From: Pachyseris speciosa
Lineage: Eukaryota > Cnidaria > Anthozoa > Scleractinia > Pachyseridae
Assembly (NCBI GenBank): GCA_016490735.1
Contig: JAEMWC010000756.1
Location: 308,501 to 372,500, forward strand
DNA length: 64,000 nt
Direction: 5' to 3'
Every line of letters starts with the position of its first letter. The first letter of the stretch is position 1. The notes under the pieces were generated by a model. That model was not told where the DNA came from and made no database searches. It worked only from the letters and a program-made list of their open reading frames with translations. The translations under genes were made by a program, and so were the position numbers. Below are positions 42,131 through 54,685 of this stretch, piece after piece.

Positions 42131-42318
42131 ACAAACTGTGTCGAGTGATTAGTTGGGATATGAGACAACAATGAACAACACGTGCTTCTCTTCTAATCGC
42201 CATGTTTAATAACTATCCCCTAATTCCTTGCGGGTCACAATACGAAGAACATACTTCATGTACGCTAACACAACATTTCCCCTTTTGGTTGAAAGACTGG
42301 TGTTGCAAGCAAACAAAA

Positions 42319-42483
42319 AAAGTAAAGTAAAGTAAAGTAATTTATTTAAGCTCGATAACGTGGGGAGTGGTTGCCCAATCTCCCGAGCCGGGGGCTCATG
42401 GAATAAACGCTCGAGCATTCCGGATCCAATTGGAATTTAGAAGTGTTGGTTTTTGAGGAGAGGCCGGAAAACCGGAGTACCCG

Positions 42484-42527
<44 letters not shown>

Positions 42528-42588
42528 AACCCACATATGACGTCGGGTCCGGGAATCGAATCCGGGCCACATCCCTGCTCCCCGGATT
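42319..42588 (+). repeat. Dispersed SINE-like repeat, copy 2
   Basis: Same block order as the repeat at 27683-27960, preceded by a (AAGTA)n stretch. Confidence 0.65.
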
Positions 42589-42680
42589 GACGAGGCATAG
42601 GCTAACTGAGTCGGTGAAACTTAACGAAACGTGTCCTCATCATGCTAATCCTAAATTTTCCCTAACTTTGAGAGATGGTT

Positions 42681-43700
42681 TTATGACTCTCTTGGGCCTA
42701 TTATTGAGAACAGGCGATATGGGAGGCACTGCACGTCTACCTTAGCAACAGCAATGTCAGTTTTAACAGGTGATAAAATCTTGGTATCCTTCGGTGAACG
42801 TGGCTGTTGCTTCTGCTCTGGTAATGGTGTAAGGTGAGCGCGGTTTCTTCGTATGATGCTTGTTGGCATCTCCACCTCGTACGATCGGGTTTTTCTAGCA
42901 GCTTTGACTACGATACCCGGTTTCTGCCGATCTTTGATACGAACTTCTGAACCAGGTTCAGTTAGTATCAAAGGCTTAGATTTGTGCCTGTTGTTGAAAG
43001 TTGTCTCCTGTTTCAGCTTGCTTACAATTTCTCGTGCACGTAATGGTTTCAGCTCTGGACACACAGTGTGGGTCGAGCTGTGTGTGGAAAGTTGGTATAC
43101 AATTTCTGATCTGTCCTCCCATCAATAACTGGCCCGGAGAGTACTGGCATGCTAATGGTGTCAATCTTTAAGCGAGCAGCCCTTTTGCGGGATCTTTTTC
43201 TTTTGTCAGGAGGTTCTTGATCGTTCTGACTCCACTCTCGAGTCGGCTCGACCTCTCCGTTTGATTGGAGAAATCTTTGGCTACTTGTGGTATACTTGAA
43301 TCCCCATTCCTTAGCAAAGTACGACAATTCTGCACTATCAAACGGAAGACCACTGTCGGATTGCACTTGCTTAGCGATCCCACGCCTGGCAAATATGGCT
43401 TTCAGTGCCCTTATCACTTCACTTGACTTTGTTGTCTTCTTAATAGCTGTCACTTCCATTCACCTTGCGAAGTAACCAATAACAATGAAGTTGTCCAGGC
43501 CTTTCAGTTCGAAAATATCTGTGGCTACCACCTGCCAGGGACGATCTGGTAGGGGTAACACTGAGCGGTTCTGGCTTGTTTCTCTGGTAACGCCCTGCAT
43601 TGCTTCACTAGGTCTTAGATCTCTGTGCTTATCCCTGACCACCATACAGAGTTCTTAGCACGCTCGCGCCATTTGGTGATCCCGCTTGATGTCCCACGTG
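42681..43700 (-). pseudogene. Ty3/gypsy-type integrase remnant
   Basis: Read on minus: VVATDIFELKGLDNFIVIGY (first catalytic Asp), then after a stop RGIAKQVQSDSGLPFDSAEL (second Asp) and QRFLQSNGEVE (catalytic Glu), then a basic C-terminal segment with PLILTEPGSEVRIKD. Stops and frame changes separate the pieces; no reverse transcriptase or LTR found nearby. An orphan integrase fragment. Confidence 0.75.
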
Positions 43701-43796
43701 GAGCTTGCCTAACATTTCCAACCGCATGCTGGAGGAAGTGACCATCCTGGATACTTTAAGCAGAACGTTTTGTGTCACAGGGAGCTCGCTCCTGTA

Positions 43797-44471
43797 CTGC
43801 CAGTAGGGTTTTATGGCATCATTTAAAGAGTGCTTGTCAGGCCACCCCTAATAAGAGAGCTTTTTGATCTGTCTGAACACGGAATCTTCTTCTTGAGCTT
43901 CTAGGATTTTTAACCAAGTTGTGATCAATTTTTTGACATAGAAGGTAACCACGGCAAAAGTACACTCACTTAGAAACACCCTTAATTTTGGCTTTATGTG
44001 CCTGTAACTCAAAAACGAGTCGGATGACCCCCGTTTTTTATTTAATTGAAATCAGCATATGAAGATTCATCTTTCTGCAAAATTAAAAAAAAATCTGTGC
44101 ATGAGGTTCTTAGACACTTTAAATTACCGAAAAATTAAGGTGGCTCTAAACCCTATGTACCGATTTTTATTTTAAAAGTTTGTAGAAAGATGAATCTTCA
44201 TATGCTGATTGCAAATGAATAATAAAAAATGGGGGTCATCCGACTCGTTTCTGAGTTACATACAGGCACATAAAGCCGAAATTAAGGGTGTCTCTAAGAG
44301 GATGTACTTTTGCCGTGGTTACCTTCTATGTCAAAAAATTGATCACAACTTGCTTAAAAATCCTAGAAGCTCAAGAAGAAGATTCCGTGTGCGGACAGAT
44401 CAAAAAGCTCTCTTACTAAGGGTTGGCCTGACAAGCACTCTTTAAATGATGCCATAAAATCCTACTGGCAG
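43797..44471. repeat. Foldback palindrome with arms of about 285 bp
   Basis: The left arm (43797 to about 44085) and right arm (about 44185 to 44471) are near-perfect inverted copies. For example, CTGACAAGCACTCTTTAAAT is on the right arm and its complement on the left, with few mismatches, around a loop of about 100 bp. Could be a foldback transposon or a hairpin formed by repair. A further partial arm copy follows (44472-44541), into which the LINE inserted. Confidence 0.75.
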
Positions 44472-44527
44472 GCACATAAAGGCAAAATTAAGGTTGTTGC
44501 TAAGAGGCTGTAATGTTGCTATAGTAA

Positions 44528-47250
44528 CCTTATGTGTCAAAGATAAAAGACAACGAGTTTGTTACTACCGATAAGGAGATTTTAAATCAATGCCAAAATT
44601 TTTACGAAGATCTCTACAAATCCTGTATTGAGGAACATGATTTGGACAATTTATTTTGTAGTTTTGTGGAAGACTCAAATGTTAACACTTTATGTGAGGA
44701 TGAAAGAGAAAATTGTGAAGGCTTACTAACCGAAGGGGAACTTTTACAGGTATTAAAAACTATGGAATCCAATAATTCACCAGGCTCGGATGGCATACCA
44801 GCAGAATTTTATTTTTTATAATTTTATAAATTATTCGTACCAACAGGGACAGTTCTCAATCACCCAAAGAAGAGGAATCATTAAGCTTATTCCGAAGAAA
44901 GATGCAGACCCTTCCCTTATTAGAAACTGGCGTCCGATTACGCTCCTTAAGTGTGATTATAAGATTGTGGCAAAAGCTCTTGCTAACCGTGTTAAAAAAT
45001 TCTTACCAAAGTTGGTAAATAGTAACCAAACTGGATTTATGAAAGGCCGATTTATTGGAGATTACATTCGACTAATTGATGGAATTATTAATTACACTGC
45101 AGAGGAAAATCTCCCAGGACTATTACTCTTCTTAGACTTTGAGACAGCTTTCGACACCGTGGAATGGACCTTTATTCAAAAAACACTTGGAATGTTTGGC
45201 TTTGGCTCGTCAATTGTCAAATGGATCAACATGTGCTATAACAATATCGAAAGCTGTGTCTTGAATAATGGTTGGTCTACTGATTTTTTTGAGCTGGAAA
45301 AGGGAGTTAGACAAGGCTGCCCCCTTTCGCCTTATCTTTTCGTTCTTTGTGTAGAAGTTCTTGCCGAAAAAATCCGGAAAACCAAAAGTATAAAAGGAAT
45401 AACGATATCCCAGAACGAAGTTAAAATTAGCCAACATGCCGACGATACCTCCCTTATTCTTCTAGAAAATTCTAGAAAGACGTCGGGCTTAAAACTTAAC
45501 AATAAGAAAACAGAAGCTCTTTGGATTGGAGCATACAAGGAAAGTGATGTGATCTTACTGTCCTGAATGAGAATCTAAAGTGGATTGAACATAAGGGAAA
45601 AGCATTAGGGGTTTGGTTTTGCACAAACCCCAGAGAAACACTGGAGGTAAACTACGCAGACAAATTAGCTAAAATCAATAACTGTTGGGATGTTGGGAAT
45701 TACGAAGGCTATCTCTACTAGGTAAAATTACAGTGCTCAAGAGCCTGATAGTCTCGCAACTGGTTTATATTCTTTCGCCGGCCGTTACCAACAAATCAAA
45801 AACTGTTGGAGGAACTCAATTCTCGGTTTTTTAAGTTTTTATGGAGCGACAAGGGGGATAAGATCAAACGGAGTATAATGATTACGACTACTCTGAAGGT
45901 GGTCTAAAATGATTGACTTAATATCCTTTAATAAGGCACTGAAGTCCACTTGCGTTAAAAAATATCTTGACCCAGAAAACCACGCAAAATGGAAGTATTT
46001 ATTTGAATGGCAATTACACCAATATGGAGGCCCGGCCATTTTCAGAGGCAACCTGAATAAGCACGATATGCACAAATACGTAACTACAACAGACACGTTT
46101 ACCACGGAAGTTCTACATTTATGGTCAGAAATAAGCTTCGAACGAAACGTGAATTCTCTAGACCACTTTCTTTCTTTACCTATATGGCATAAGTATCTTG
46201 TACGAATAGACAATAAACCCGTTTTCTACCCAATCATGGTACTCTAAAGGTATTCGAAAGGTCGCAGATTTACTAAAAGATCGAAATGCTTTTCTTTCCT
46301 TACATGAACTGAAAGACCGCTTCGATGTTAAAACTAACTTTCTCACTCTACTCGGCCTACTATCTTCTCTAAATTCGCTAAGAAAACGTTGTAAAGACAA
46401 CCAATGTACCGGCGTCTCTGAAAGCTTCCTTGAAAGATTCATTAAAACCAAAAAAGCCAATAAAATAGTCTACAAAGAACTGGTTTCCATGAAGCAGGTA
46501 TGGCCCACTCAGAGTCAGGAAAAATGGATTAGTGATTGTAAACTTCAAAGGGACGACTTGATTGATTGGAAGGCGGTCTACTTATCACCATTTAAATGCA
46601 CTAAAGTAACTAAGCTAATTGTTTTTCAGTTTAAACTTTTGCATCGACGGCTTGCTACAAACTCTTTTCTTAAGAAAATAGGAATAAAAGAAACTGATTT
46701 GTGTACTTTCTGCAAATCTGAAGAGGAAAATTTAATTCATCTTTTCTGGTACTGCAGAGACACGTCGCAATTTTGGAAAGGATTTAAACAGTGGATGGCA
46801 ATCAGTCATGAATTTGTAGAAAATGAACTTACACCAGAAATGATATTGGGATTAAAATCTTCTCTTTTCTACAAGAAGAACTCTTGTCGGCTTCTTATTG
46901 CCAGATATTTTATTTGGATATGCAGAACGCAGGATAAACCTCTTGAAATGGAAAATTTCAAATCATTTCAGCTTTCGCTCGCTTCCTATTAATGCATCCA
47001 ATGCCTTGTAGATTTAATTACCCCTAGTGGTATAGCGTAATTTTTTATTTATTAATTAATATTGTAGGGCACCAAGAATTGTATTAATTCTGTTAGTAGG
47101 TTAAGGCTGTGTAATGTATTGCAATAACTATGTGTAGTGTTAGATAGGTAAGTTATGTAAATCGTTAGTATTGTAAACAATGTTATTCTGTAGCGTCCGT
47201 GTTCTTGAAATAAACTGTATTGAGCAAAAAAAAAAACCTTATGTGTCAAA
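44528..47250 (+). mobile_element. L1/Tx1-like LINE, 5' truncated, 14-bp target duplication
   Basis: The body is 44542-47236, ending in a poly(A), flanked by identical CCTTATGTGTCAAA at 44528-44541 and 47237-47250. It encodes reverse transcriptase from the fingers (FETAFDTVEW) through HADDTSL (catalytic Asp pair) and a C-terminal zinc-ribbon like zf-RVT (LCTFCKSEEENLIHLFWYC). Frameshifts near 44,800-44,815 and 45,560, with more stops to 46,250, make it inactive. The endonuclease and ORF1 are missing by truncation. Clean duplications suggest moderately recent insertion. Confidence 0.85.
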
Positions 47251-48309
47251 AAAATTGATCACAACTTGTGAGAAATAATTGGGAAATTTTTTGATACCAT
47301 GTTCAAGGAAAGATACGAAAAATTGTTGGAGTACCGATCCATCAAAGAGTTGGAGACGCATGTATGCGTCGAAAATACCGCTTTTGCTTTCATGTTTTAT
47401 TTTCTAGTTTAAATTTTGTCACAACGTCGTGATAATGTGTCAATAGCACCAACTGGTGTGTTTTGCCATCATCACAGCCAAAAAATCTTTTTTTTTTTCT
47501 TCCTGTTTATTGTTCTGTTTATTGATATTCAGGTAAGAGCTACAAAATAAATATAAAAAAAATTATACATAAACACACATATCAACTTCCTCTGCTCGCA
47601 TATAGCTTAGCAAATCGAGGCGGGCAGAGGAAAACAAACATAAGGTGATTCAGTAGGAAGAGATTAAAAAAGGAAAGAAAAGGAAAGGAGAAGGAAGATA
47701 AATCTATGTAATCGATACAAAAAAGATGAACTAGAATTATTACAATTCAACTTTACAAAATTACAAGCTTATATTAGATTACATGGCATCTTGCTTAATT
47801 TATTAACTAAAGTAGGTGTGTCAACATAAGTATCCTCTGATTCGAAAATATGTAAAAGGAGCTGATGTAGAGAAACAATAAATTTGTGCTTAGGGAGTAC
47901 TCGGATACCAAATTCTTGCACCAAATCTAGAAAAAAAATCTTTTAACTGATTTGTCCTGAAATATTTAATGCTAAGACTACCCGTCTCTGAAAATCAACT
48001 GAAATTCCCGAATTTCGCTGCATTTCACCGTCCGTTTGGCAGCAAAGCACAAAATTCTAGTCTTTTGGCCAAAGAATAACACCAAAGTTGATTTTAATTG
48101 AAGTTGAAATTGAATTTTATTGACTTGCTATTAAATAAATACAGAATTACCTGACCCGTAGGTAGCATAGCTAATCTAGGCCGGCCAGGAAATAAGGAAA
48201 GATGAAAAACTGCTGAAAAGAATATCTTGATAAGACGTTGAGATTAAAACGAGAACAACGTTGAGAAAAAAAAAAGAAAGAGTAAAAATCCGAATAAAGA
48301 GCTGATTTC
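47251..48309. other. Repeat tails; no gene
   Basis: Two similar non-LTR-type 3' tails (about 47510-47640 and 48100-48185; TATAGCTTAGCAAATCGAGG versus CATAGCTAATCTAGGCCG). No coding sequence recognised. Confidence 0.4.
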
Positions 48310-49420
48310 AGTTCGATGGCCAGTTATTTGAGCAAACGGATGGAATGGCTATGGGTTCTCCCCTAGGCCCCTTGATGGCGAATGTCTTCATGTGTCATCT
48401 CTAAAAGCAACTTGCGCGCGACGGCCTTATGCCTCAGCTATACAGAAGATACGTTGATGACACCCTTGTAAGAATGCCTAACACTGATGCTGCCGACGAA
48501 TTTCTTACTTCTTTGAATGGACTACACTCTAGTCTTACATTTACGTGGAACTTCCTGAGAATGGTAGGATCCCTTTAACTGGTGTTGAGATCATTAAGAA
48601 CGGAACGAAACTTGAGACTCAAGTCTACAGAAAGGCAACAAACACTGGTTTACTATTGCATTTTAAGCCGGTCATACTGACAAACGTTACAAAGACTCTC
48701 TGTTAAAAACAATGTTGCATCGCGCTTATGCATTGTCTTCTACGACAGAAGCTTTTAATGCAGAATGTGACAAATTACGCTCTATTTTCAGTCATCTCGA
48801 TTACCCTAGGGGCCTTATTGAATCTACCATTTCCAATTTTTCTCTTCGAGACCCTTCCGGTCCTTCAGCGAACATAATCGAAAGAGATACCACCATAGTT
48901 AGAATCAGTCTTCCGTTCAAAGATCAAGTTTCTGCCAATACTGTTCGGAGACATTTGCGCGATCTTAGTCATAAGATCGGCCCCACTATACAGCCAGTTT
49001 TTGTCAGAAAAAGTTGGAGCAAGACTTTAGGCCTAAGGAAGCCAAGCCGTCTATTGTAAATCAGCAACGCGTTGTTTATCATTTTTCATGTGGTCTGTGC
49101 GATGTAGATTATGTCGGTTACACAGCCCCGCACCTTTTCCAACGCGTTGCTGAACACAAATATTCGGCAATTGGCGAACATCTCGCTGAGGCGCACGGTG
49201 GCAGCAATCTTTTGAATGAAAGCCTTTTCACGATTGTTAAGAAATGCCAAAGCAAGTTTGATTGTTTAGTGTTTGAGATGCCCGTTTTTATCAAGAAACT
49301 CAAACCTAATCTCAACGTGCAAACGGACTCCATACGTGCTAAACTTTTTGTCTGGTTAAAGTTATTTATGTTACACTTCCTAATCAACTATTGTTCTTTT
49401 AGTATTTATACGTCCTAAAA
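48310..49420 (+). mobile_element. Penelope-like element remnant (RT + GIY-YIG)
   Basis: Scattered frames encode GMAMGSPLGPLMANVFMCHL and YRRYVDDTL (reverse transcriptase active site). Then comes a linker (LSSTTEAFNAECDKLRSIF) and a GIY-YIG-type endonuclease (CDVDYVGYTAPHLFQRVAEH, SAIGEHLAEAHG). This order is typical of endonuclease-positive Penelope-like elements. At least three frameshifts and several stops are present. No terminal repeats found. Confidence 0.8.
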
Positions 49421-50385
49421 TTTTATCATTTTTTGACTTCATAATGACGTTACGTTAACGTCAAAACGTCGTCGAATTAGCTTTTTACCTTTTTTATCAT
49501 TTTATCATTTTTTTTAGAAATATTTTATCGCAATTTTTTATAGTGAAAGAGCTGATTAGAGCATCAACTGAAGACCAAAGGACGAAGACCAAAGGACGGG
49601 CTACACATTTTTGTGGTCAACTTTTTAATCAAAAACATTGCCCAAATATCAAAATTCTACATTTACAGCAAACCTCTAGCTCTCTCCTTGGTATCGGTAA
49701 TGAACAATTTCTCTCACATTTTCTGCCAGCCAAGCTTCAGCCCGTTTCTGAGAGCCCATCTCGTTTATCTCAACTTGCCTCGTTCACGCCCGAAAAGAAT
49801 TCTGAGTAATTCCCCTATACCAACAGCACAGAAATTTCCTTCGGTCCATTTCATAGTTTTTGGATAAGTATTCAGCCACCCGTTGCTACCAGCAAAAAAT
49901 TGCATCGATGAGTTTTTTATCCCAAATTGCCTTGGTAGGTACCGGAATCCAATCGAAGAATGGCAAGAGAGACAGGTTCCATTTTGAGTTGCCATGCTTA
50001 CAACAGAGCGTGTTTGGCATCTCTGTCAACATGCAACCGCCTCTCGCCTCTGATTTCTTTCAAAGGCTCGCCTTTACCCACATTCTAGCTTAATGATGCC
50101 AGCCTGTGAGCTTCTGCAGAGGAACATGGCTCAGAAACCACTCTAAAAACGACAATCTTATCCAATTAGAGCGATTCCACTCAATCGAAAAACAACAGCC
50201 ACTCGCGTGCATCACGCGACACTGTAGTCTGAGTCCCCAGTATTTTAAGGCAGCTGATATTTTAGTAGTAACTCCATATATGGGGAAGATAAGTGTCCAA
50301 GACTATTAACTGCCCAAAATGTGTTGAATTAAATAGCACCCCCTTGGTACGCAAAGGGTTGAAGTCATATAAATATTTCTGATAA
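49421..50385. other. No gene recognised
   Basis: T-rich after the Penelope remnant; the small frames have no recognisable features. Confidence 0.45.
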
Positions 50386-50480
50386 ACAAACGCACCGGTA
50401 AGGCGTACGCTTTTCAATCCAGCAGTTCCAGTTCGAATCCGGTTACGGACAGGACTTTTTTAGAAAATCTCCGACAAAGA
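50386..50480 (+). repeat. Short dispersed repeat, copy 1
   Basis: GCACCGGTAAGG...CAATCCAGC...CCGGTTACGGACAG followed by CTTTTTTnGAAAA. Shared with 55372-55470. The GTTCGAATCC stretch resembles a tRNA B box, so it is a SINE fragment. Confidence 0.6.
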
Positions 50481-50818
50481 ATTTATGAATAGTGCATTTT
50501 TAAGTATAATTAAATTTCAAGTGAATTAATATAAGTCTTTGATGAGGTCAATTTGTTCAGAAATTATGCTACTACGTAAGCTAGTGTGGCCATGAAATCT
50601 CTACGAGATATCGGTGAAATTTCTTTACCACCATCGATGTATCTTTCGAAAGTAAGTATTGGGATAGCAAACCAATGAACCTGTGTTTAAGTGGAGGAGG
50701 GTGAGTGCAGCCGATTCTAATGCGCTTGCTCTGTGCTAAAGAATGACACCGCCAAGAAACCTCTCCACAATTAAAACGGCGATGAAGGAAACCGCTGTAT
50801 AAAAAAAGCGAAGTGACC

Positions 50819-51102
50819 CTAGCCTCCTTCGCAGCCGTTTGTGTCGGTCCTATTCTCCCTCCCCACCAACGTCTGCTGAACCGAGCCGAACATTCCATTC
50901 CAGGAACTGACCAATCACATCGTGGGTTTTAAATTTCGGTGGCTAAGTTCCCGTAGCCTCCTTTGCGACCGTTGTTTGTGTCAGTCAACGGTAAAGAATT
51001 GAACGGTTCTATTCTTTCTCCTGATTGGATACTCGGTTACAATGACGTTGGTGGGGTGGGAGAATAGGACCGACACAAACAACGGCTGCGAAGGAGGCTA
51101 AG
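50819..51102. mobile_element. Hairpin MITE of about 284 bp
   Basis: TAGCCTCCTTCGCAGCCGTT at the left is matched in inverse at the right end (AACGGCTGCGAAGGAGGCTA), with about 48-bp arms interrupted by one small indel (TTTGTGTCGG / CCGACACAAACA). A partial inner copy lies at about 50955-50985. No coding capacity; target duplication not resolved. Confidence 0.65.
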
Positions 51103-53140
51103 GTGCTCCAGGATAAAAAATTAATTTCTCGCCATTCCGTTTAAGGAAAAGCACATGCACTGTAATTATATTAAGCAAACGGTTTAATAACATGAAATAA
51201 AAAACACTTAGTGTAGTGTTAAAAGGAAGTCGACAATCAACGCCGGCTCGTAACCCCCGGGCTTCGCTGTTCGCCAAAGAGTCAGACAACACCGGCTCCT
51301 CGCAGGCTAAGTGTAGGTTGAGGTTGCCAGCTATTGTATGGCGATTATAAATGTGGGTCTCTATTTTGCTGTCTGTTTTGCTGTTTATAAGCTTTATAAC
51401 TATGATTTGAGTGTCTCTAACTAAAGCCGAAATGGCTTAGCTGGATTACTAGGTACTTTGAGAAGGAAGGAGACTGTGAGTTTATTACTAACTGAATGGA
51501 TCGGTCAGCTGGACTCGCCGTTTCTTCAGTCAGTTGGTTTACTCATATTTTATACATCCATTAGTCTTTTTCACCTGTTTCAGCTTTTGTGACAACTTGA
51601 TACGCGGTTATTATGTACAACTTGAAACTAGGGAAGTTTAAAGAAATGAATTATTGTGACAGATGCTAAGAGCGTGAACCAAATTGACGCCTGGTTGGCG
51701 TTAAATAATGTGGTTAAGAAACGAATGATCCATGTTCGAATTCACGACAACCAAGCACTTCACTTCACCACAGCTTTTCGCAACCTAAAGAAAGTAGAAC
51801 AGAACAATATAGTCTTAATAGCAGGAAGGAGCAAGTTAAACTCATTGGAAGGGGTTACTCTGAAAATTTCTTTTTAAAACACACCTGTCAGTTGTAAACA
51901 AAACTGAAAATAGGCGTGAAAATTTATCATAGATACTAGGTCACTTCTCATACAATTACATATAAATACTAAATCATGGGCTAAAGTAGTAAATGGATTT
52001 CGTCCCTTTTACATTTCATTAAAAACCATCTCACTGAAATTATATCCGAGTGGAAGTTCAATTCTTCAAGGCCAACAGAAAACATGTTTTTAAACTAGAA
52101 TTGAACCTGAAAGGCGCAGGGCTTGCCTTGCTTGTTCTTTCTTCTGTTACTTAACGAGTTAAAACATAAATCATTTCTCGGTTATCTCCACTCTATTGCA
52201 CTGTACAGTGCGGCTTTTCAGCACTTTGCTGCGGAAAGCGAGGGGTTTATTACCAACAATGCATTCAAACTGTACACCCACGAGCTCCAGTGTTTTAACT
52301 TTTAAAGAAAAAAACTCTTGAGAGTTTTTGAGAGGCCATATTACACATAGACTGCTTAAGGAGTTGTGAGTAATTTCGTAAATATACTAAGTAAAATACA
52401 CTTGTTAATTTTAGTTTCTGAAGCAGGCACTTTCGTGCACAACTAAGGTAAACAACCTTTCCTAATAGTTTTGAAAATATTGTAAAATGATATTCATGAG
52501 CAGAGCTTCAACAATATTTGGAATATTATGTGTAGCGCGGTTAGAGAAAGCTTGCTGATTTATCCCTTGGACTTACCAGCACTGTGAACGCCGTTGTTAC
52601 TTGCAGATCTCGGTTTTCTTTCATCGAGTCAACTATCTCGTGACATTTTGCACACATGACAGGCTTCAAATGCTGAGCACCTGCTCGTGAGACGGGCCTT
52701 ATTTCTGACTTGTTAGGAAGGGAAAATCATTAAGATGGAATGAAAATAATAACATTGTAAATAGCCATTAGGTGACTAACAAGTGTTTGGCTTTCTAATT
52801 CCACGGAAAACAACGCCATCTGCTTGGCGGCGGAGATCAAGTTTAGGGTCCCAGGTGGTCAACAAATGAATAAAAACAACAACCATTTGTTTAATCATCT
52901 TTTTACGAACTTGAAGATCGAAAACAAAACAAAGTGACACGAGCTTCAGGTGTTCGTGACTTATGACACCTTAAAAGTACTCACTGAACATCAGAAACTC
53001 TTGTTCTTGTGCTGAGGTTCACACGTCACATTAAATTGTAACATGAAGTAGTTAATGGACTTAGTTGTTCTTTCTTCTTCAAGTAACCTCTTTGCTAAGT
53101 GTTATGTTTGACTTAATTCGTCCATTAAGCGCTGACACAC
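51103..53140 (+). other. Upstream part of duplicated unit 3; no further gene
   Basis: From about 51.6 kb this is the 5' flank of paralogue 3, inverted relative to units 1 and 2 and collinear with 37.56-38.36 kb. No independent gene recognised. Confidence 0.45.
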
Positions 53141-53231
53141 CCACAACAATTTTTTTCATAAATATAACCTGTCAGTGCAGAGTCTTGTTCAGTAAGGCCA
53201 GTAATTCGCTTGCAAGAAAGATAATCATAAG

Positions 53232-54161
53232 ATGAAGATTGTGATCGCTGCCTTAATGCTCTTCTTCGTTTTTGTTCAGTATAGCGAGGAGCTTGGGGTA
53301 TTACCACCGGCTAGACCGCGACCAGACGGTGGTGTCGAAAAGGTATGCTTACCTGCTAAAGTCACTTTCGATTGGTCGTTTTGCTGAATAAACGTACACC
53401 GAATAGCAGCTAGTAAATTCTCGTTTAGGGCAATTTTAAGACATCACATCTCCAAGCCATATTTGTATTCAAATTAAAGCTGCAAATAATTCTTTAACTT
53501 AAGTTTGTAGCAATCACTTGTATGCTTTATTATGATTTGCGCGGGAATACGGCCAATCAAACAGGCAAAGGAAATATAACATGGACACTTGCTGGTATTT
53601 ATAAGGAAGGTTTATAGACAGGCTTGTGGAGCAATAGATTAAGAACACTAAAATGAGTTCCTATGGACTGATCGGTATCGACACACTCGTCCACTGTATG
53701 CAAAGATGGTATATTAGTCTTTTTCAGGGGGCATCACAGGTTTTGTATAGGGAAAAGCTTAACAGCCTCGGTTAAAAACGCTTGCATGACATACGTCTAT
53801 CTACACTTAAAGCTTTTGCGTTCAATGCTAAAAGGAGGGAGACAGAAAGGTTGATGGCTAAAATGCAGTCTACTTGTACGCATGTTCAAGACACTTCTCT
53901 TAAATATGTCAGAACGTTGCCTCAAATGTGATGATCATCAACTGACACCTGCTAGTCAAATTTAACATCTTAATGTCTTAAATCATATATTAATAATGTA
54001 CCGCGATGAGATTTTGCGCTAGTTTTTCACACTATTCTACTGTGTTTCAATTTAAGAGAACAGTCAGGAACATTTGTGCTGCAGCAAGAGCTCTGGATTG
54101 CGCAAAAGTGGATATGGATGACTGGAGTGAATCTCAAGATAAAGTCATGAAGAACATTTAG
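53232..54161 (+). CDS. Two-exon secreted peptide gene, paralogue 3 with shifted acceptor
   Basis: Exon 1 is 53232-53342 (37 codons; signal peptide MKIVIAALMLFFVFVQY, then LPPARPRPDGGVEK) with donor AAG|GTATGC. Exon 2 most likely is 54057-54161 (34 codons plus TAG). The acceptor used in the paralogues (CAG) reads CAA here, but an AG six bases downstream (TTTAAG|AGA) restores phase and simply drops two residues. The tail keeps both Cys and the DWSESQDKVMKNI end. TATA-like CATAAATATAAC at 53157-53168. Intron 714 bp. Predicted secreted product of 71 residues; function unknown. Confidence 0.65.
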
Positions 54162-54682
54162 TCGGAAAAAGTTTAAGGTCTCCAATAACATTAACTTCTT
54201 TGTTCACATAGCTGGGCTGAAGCATTCTTTTAATTTGATGGAATATCTGAAACATGTACCTAACTCTGTTTTCAAAGTAAAGTCACATGGAAAATGATTT
54301 AACTTACCTTGAATTAAAATGCGCTATTAAAAGCTGTGTGAAAATTTAATTCATAAATCGCTTTTGATTTCTTTTCTTAGTTCCAACACAGATTGTATCC
54401 CGAAAGTACTGAAATCAAAGGGCTACTATGAGCCAACTCGTGAATTTCATTAGTGGAATTGGGAATAATACTAGTCGGGAATCAAAAAGTCTTTATGTAA
54501 ACAGTTTTGTCAGTCGTTTTCTAGTGGAAAACCGTAACATAAGAAACTTCACTTGAATAGGTTAAAATTTAGCTATGTTGGAGCTGTGATGTGCAGCATG
54601 GGTTTTGTCGCGTATATAGTTTTGTTTCCTAACGTTACCTGAAAGCTCCAGAGGATAGCGTGACACTTGCAGAATGGGACCT
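54162..54682. other. No gene recognised
   Basis: 3' flank of paralogue 3, then unassigned sequence up to the MITE. Confidence 0.4.
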
Positions 54683-54685
54683 TAA

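Noticed and set aside
51656..51877. 73-codon frame upstream of paralogue 3
   Set aside because: Equivalent sequence in the other units is not open in the same frame; it is part of the duplicated non-coding flank.
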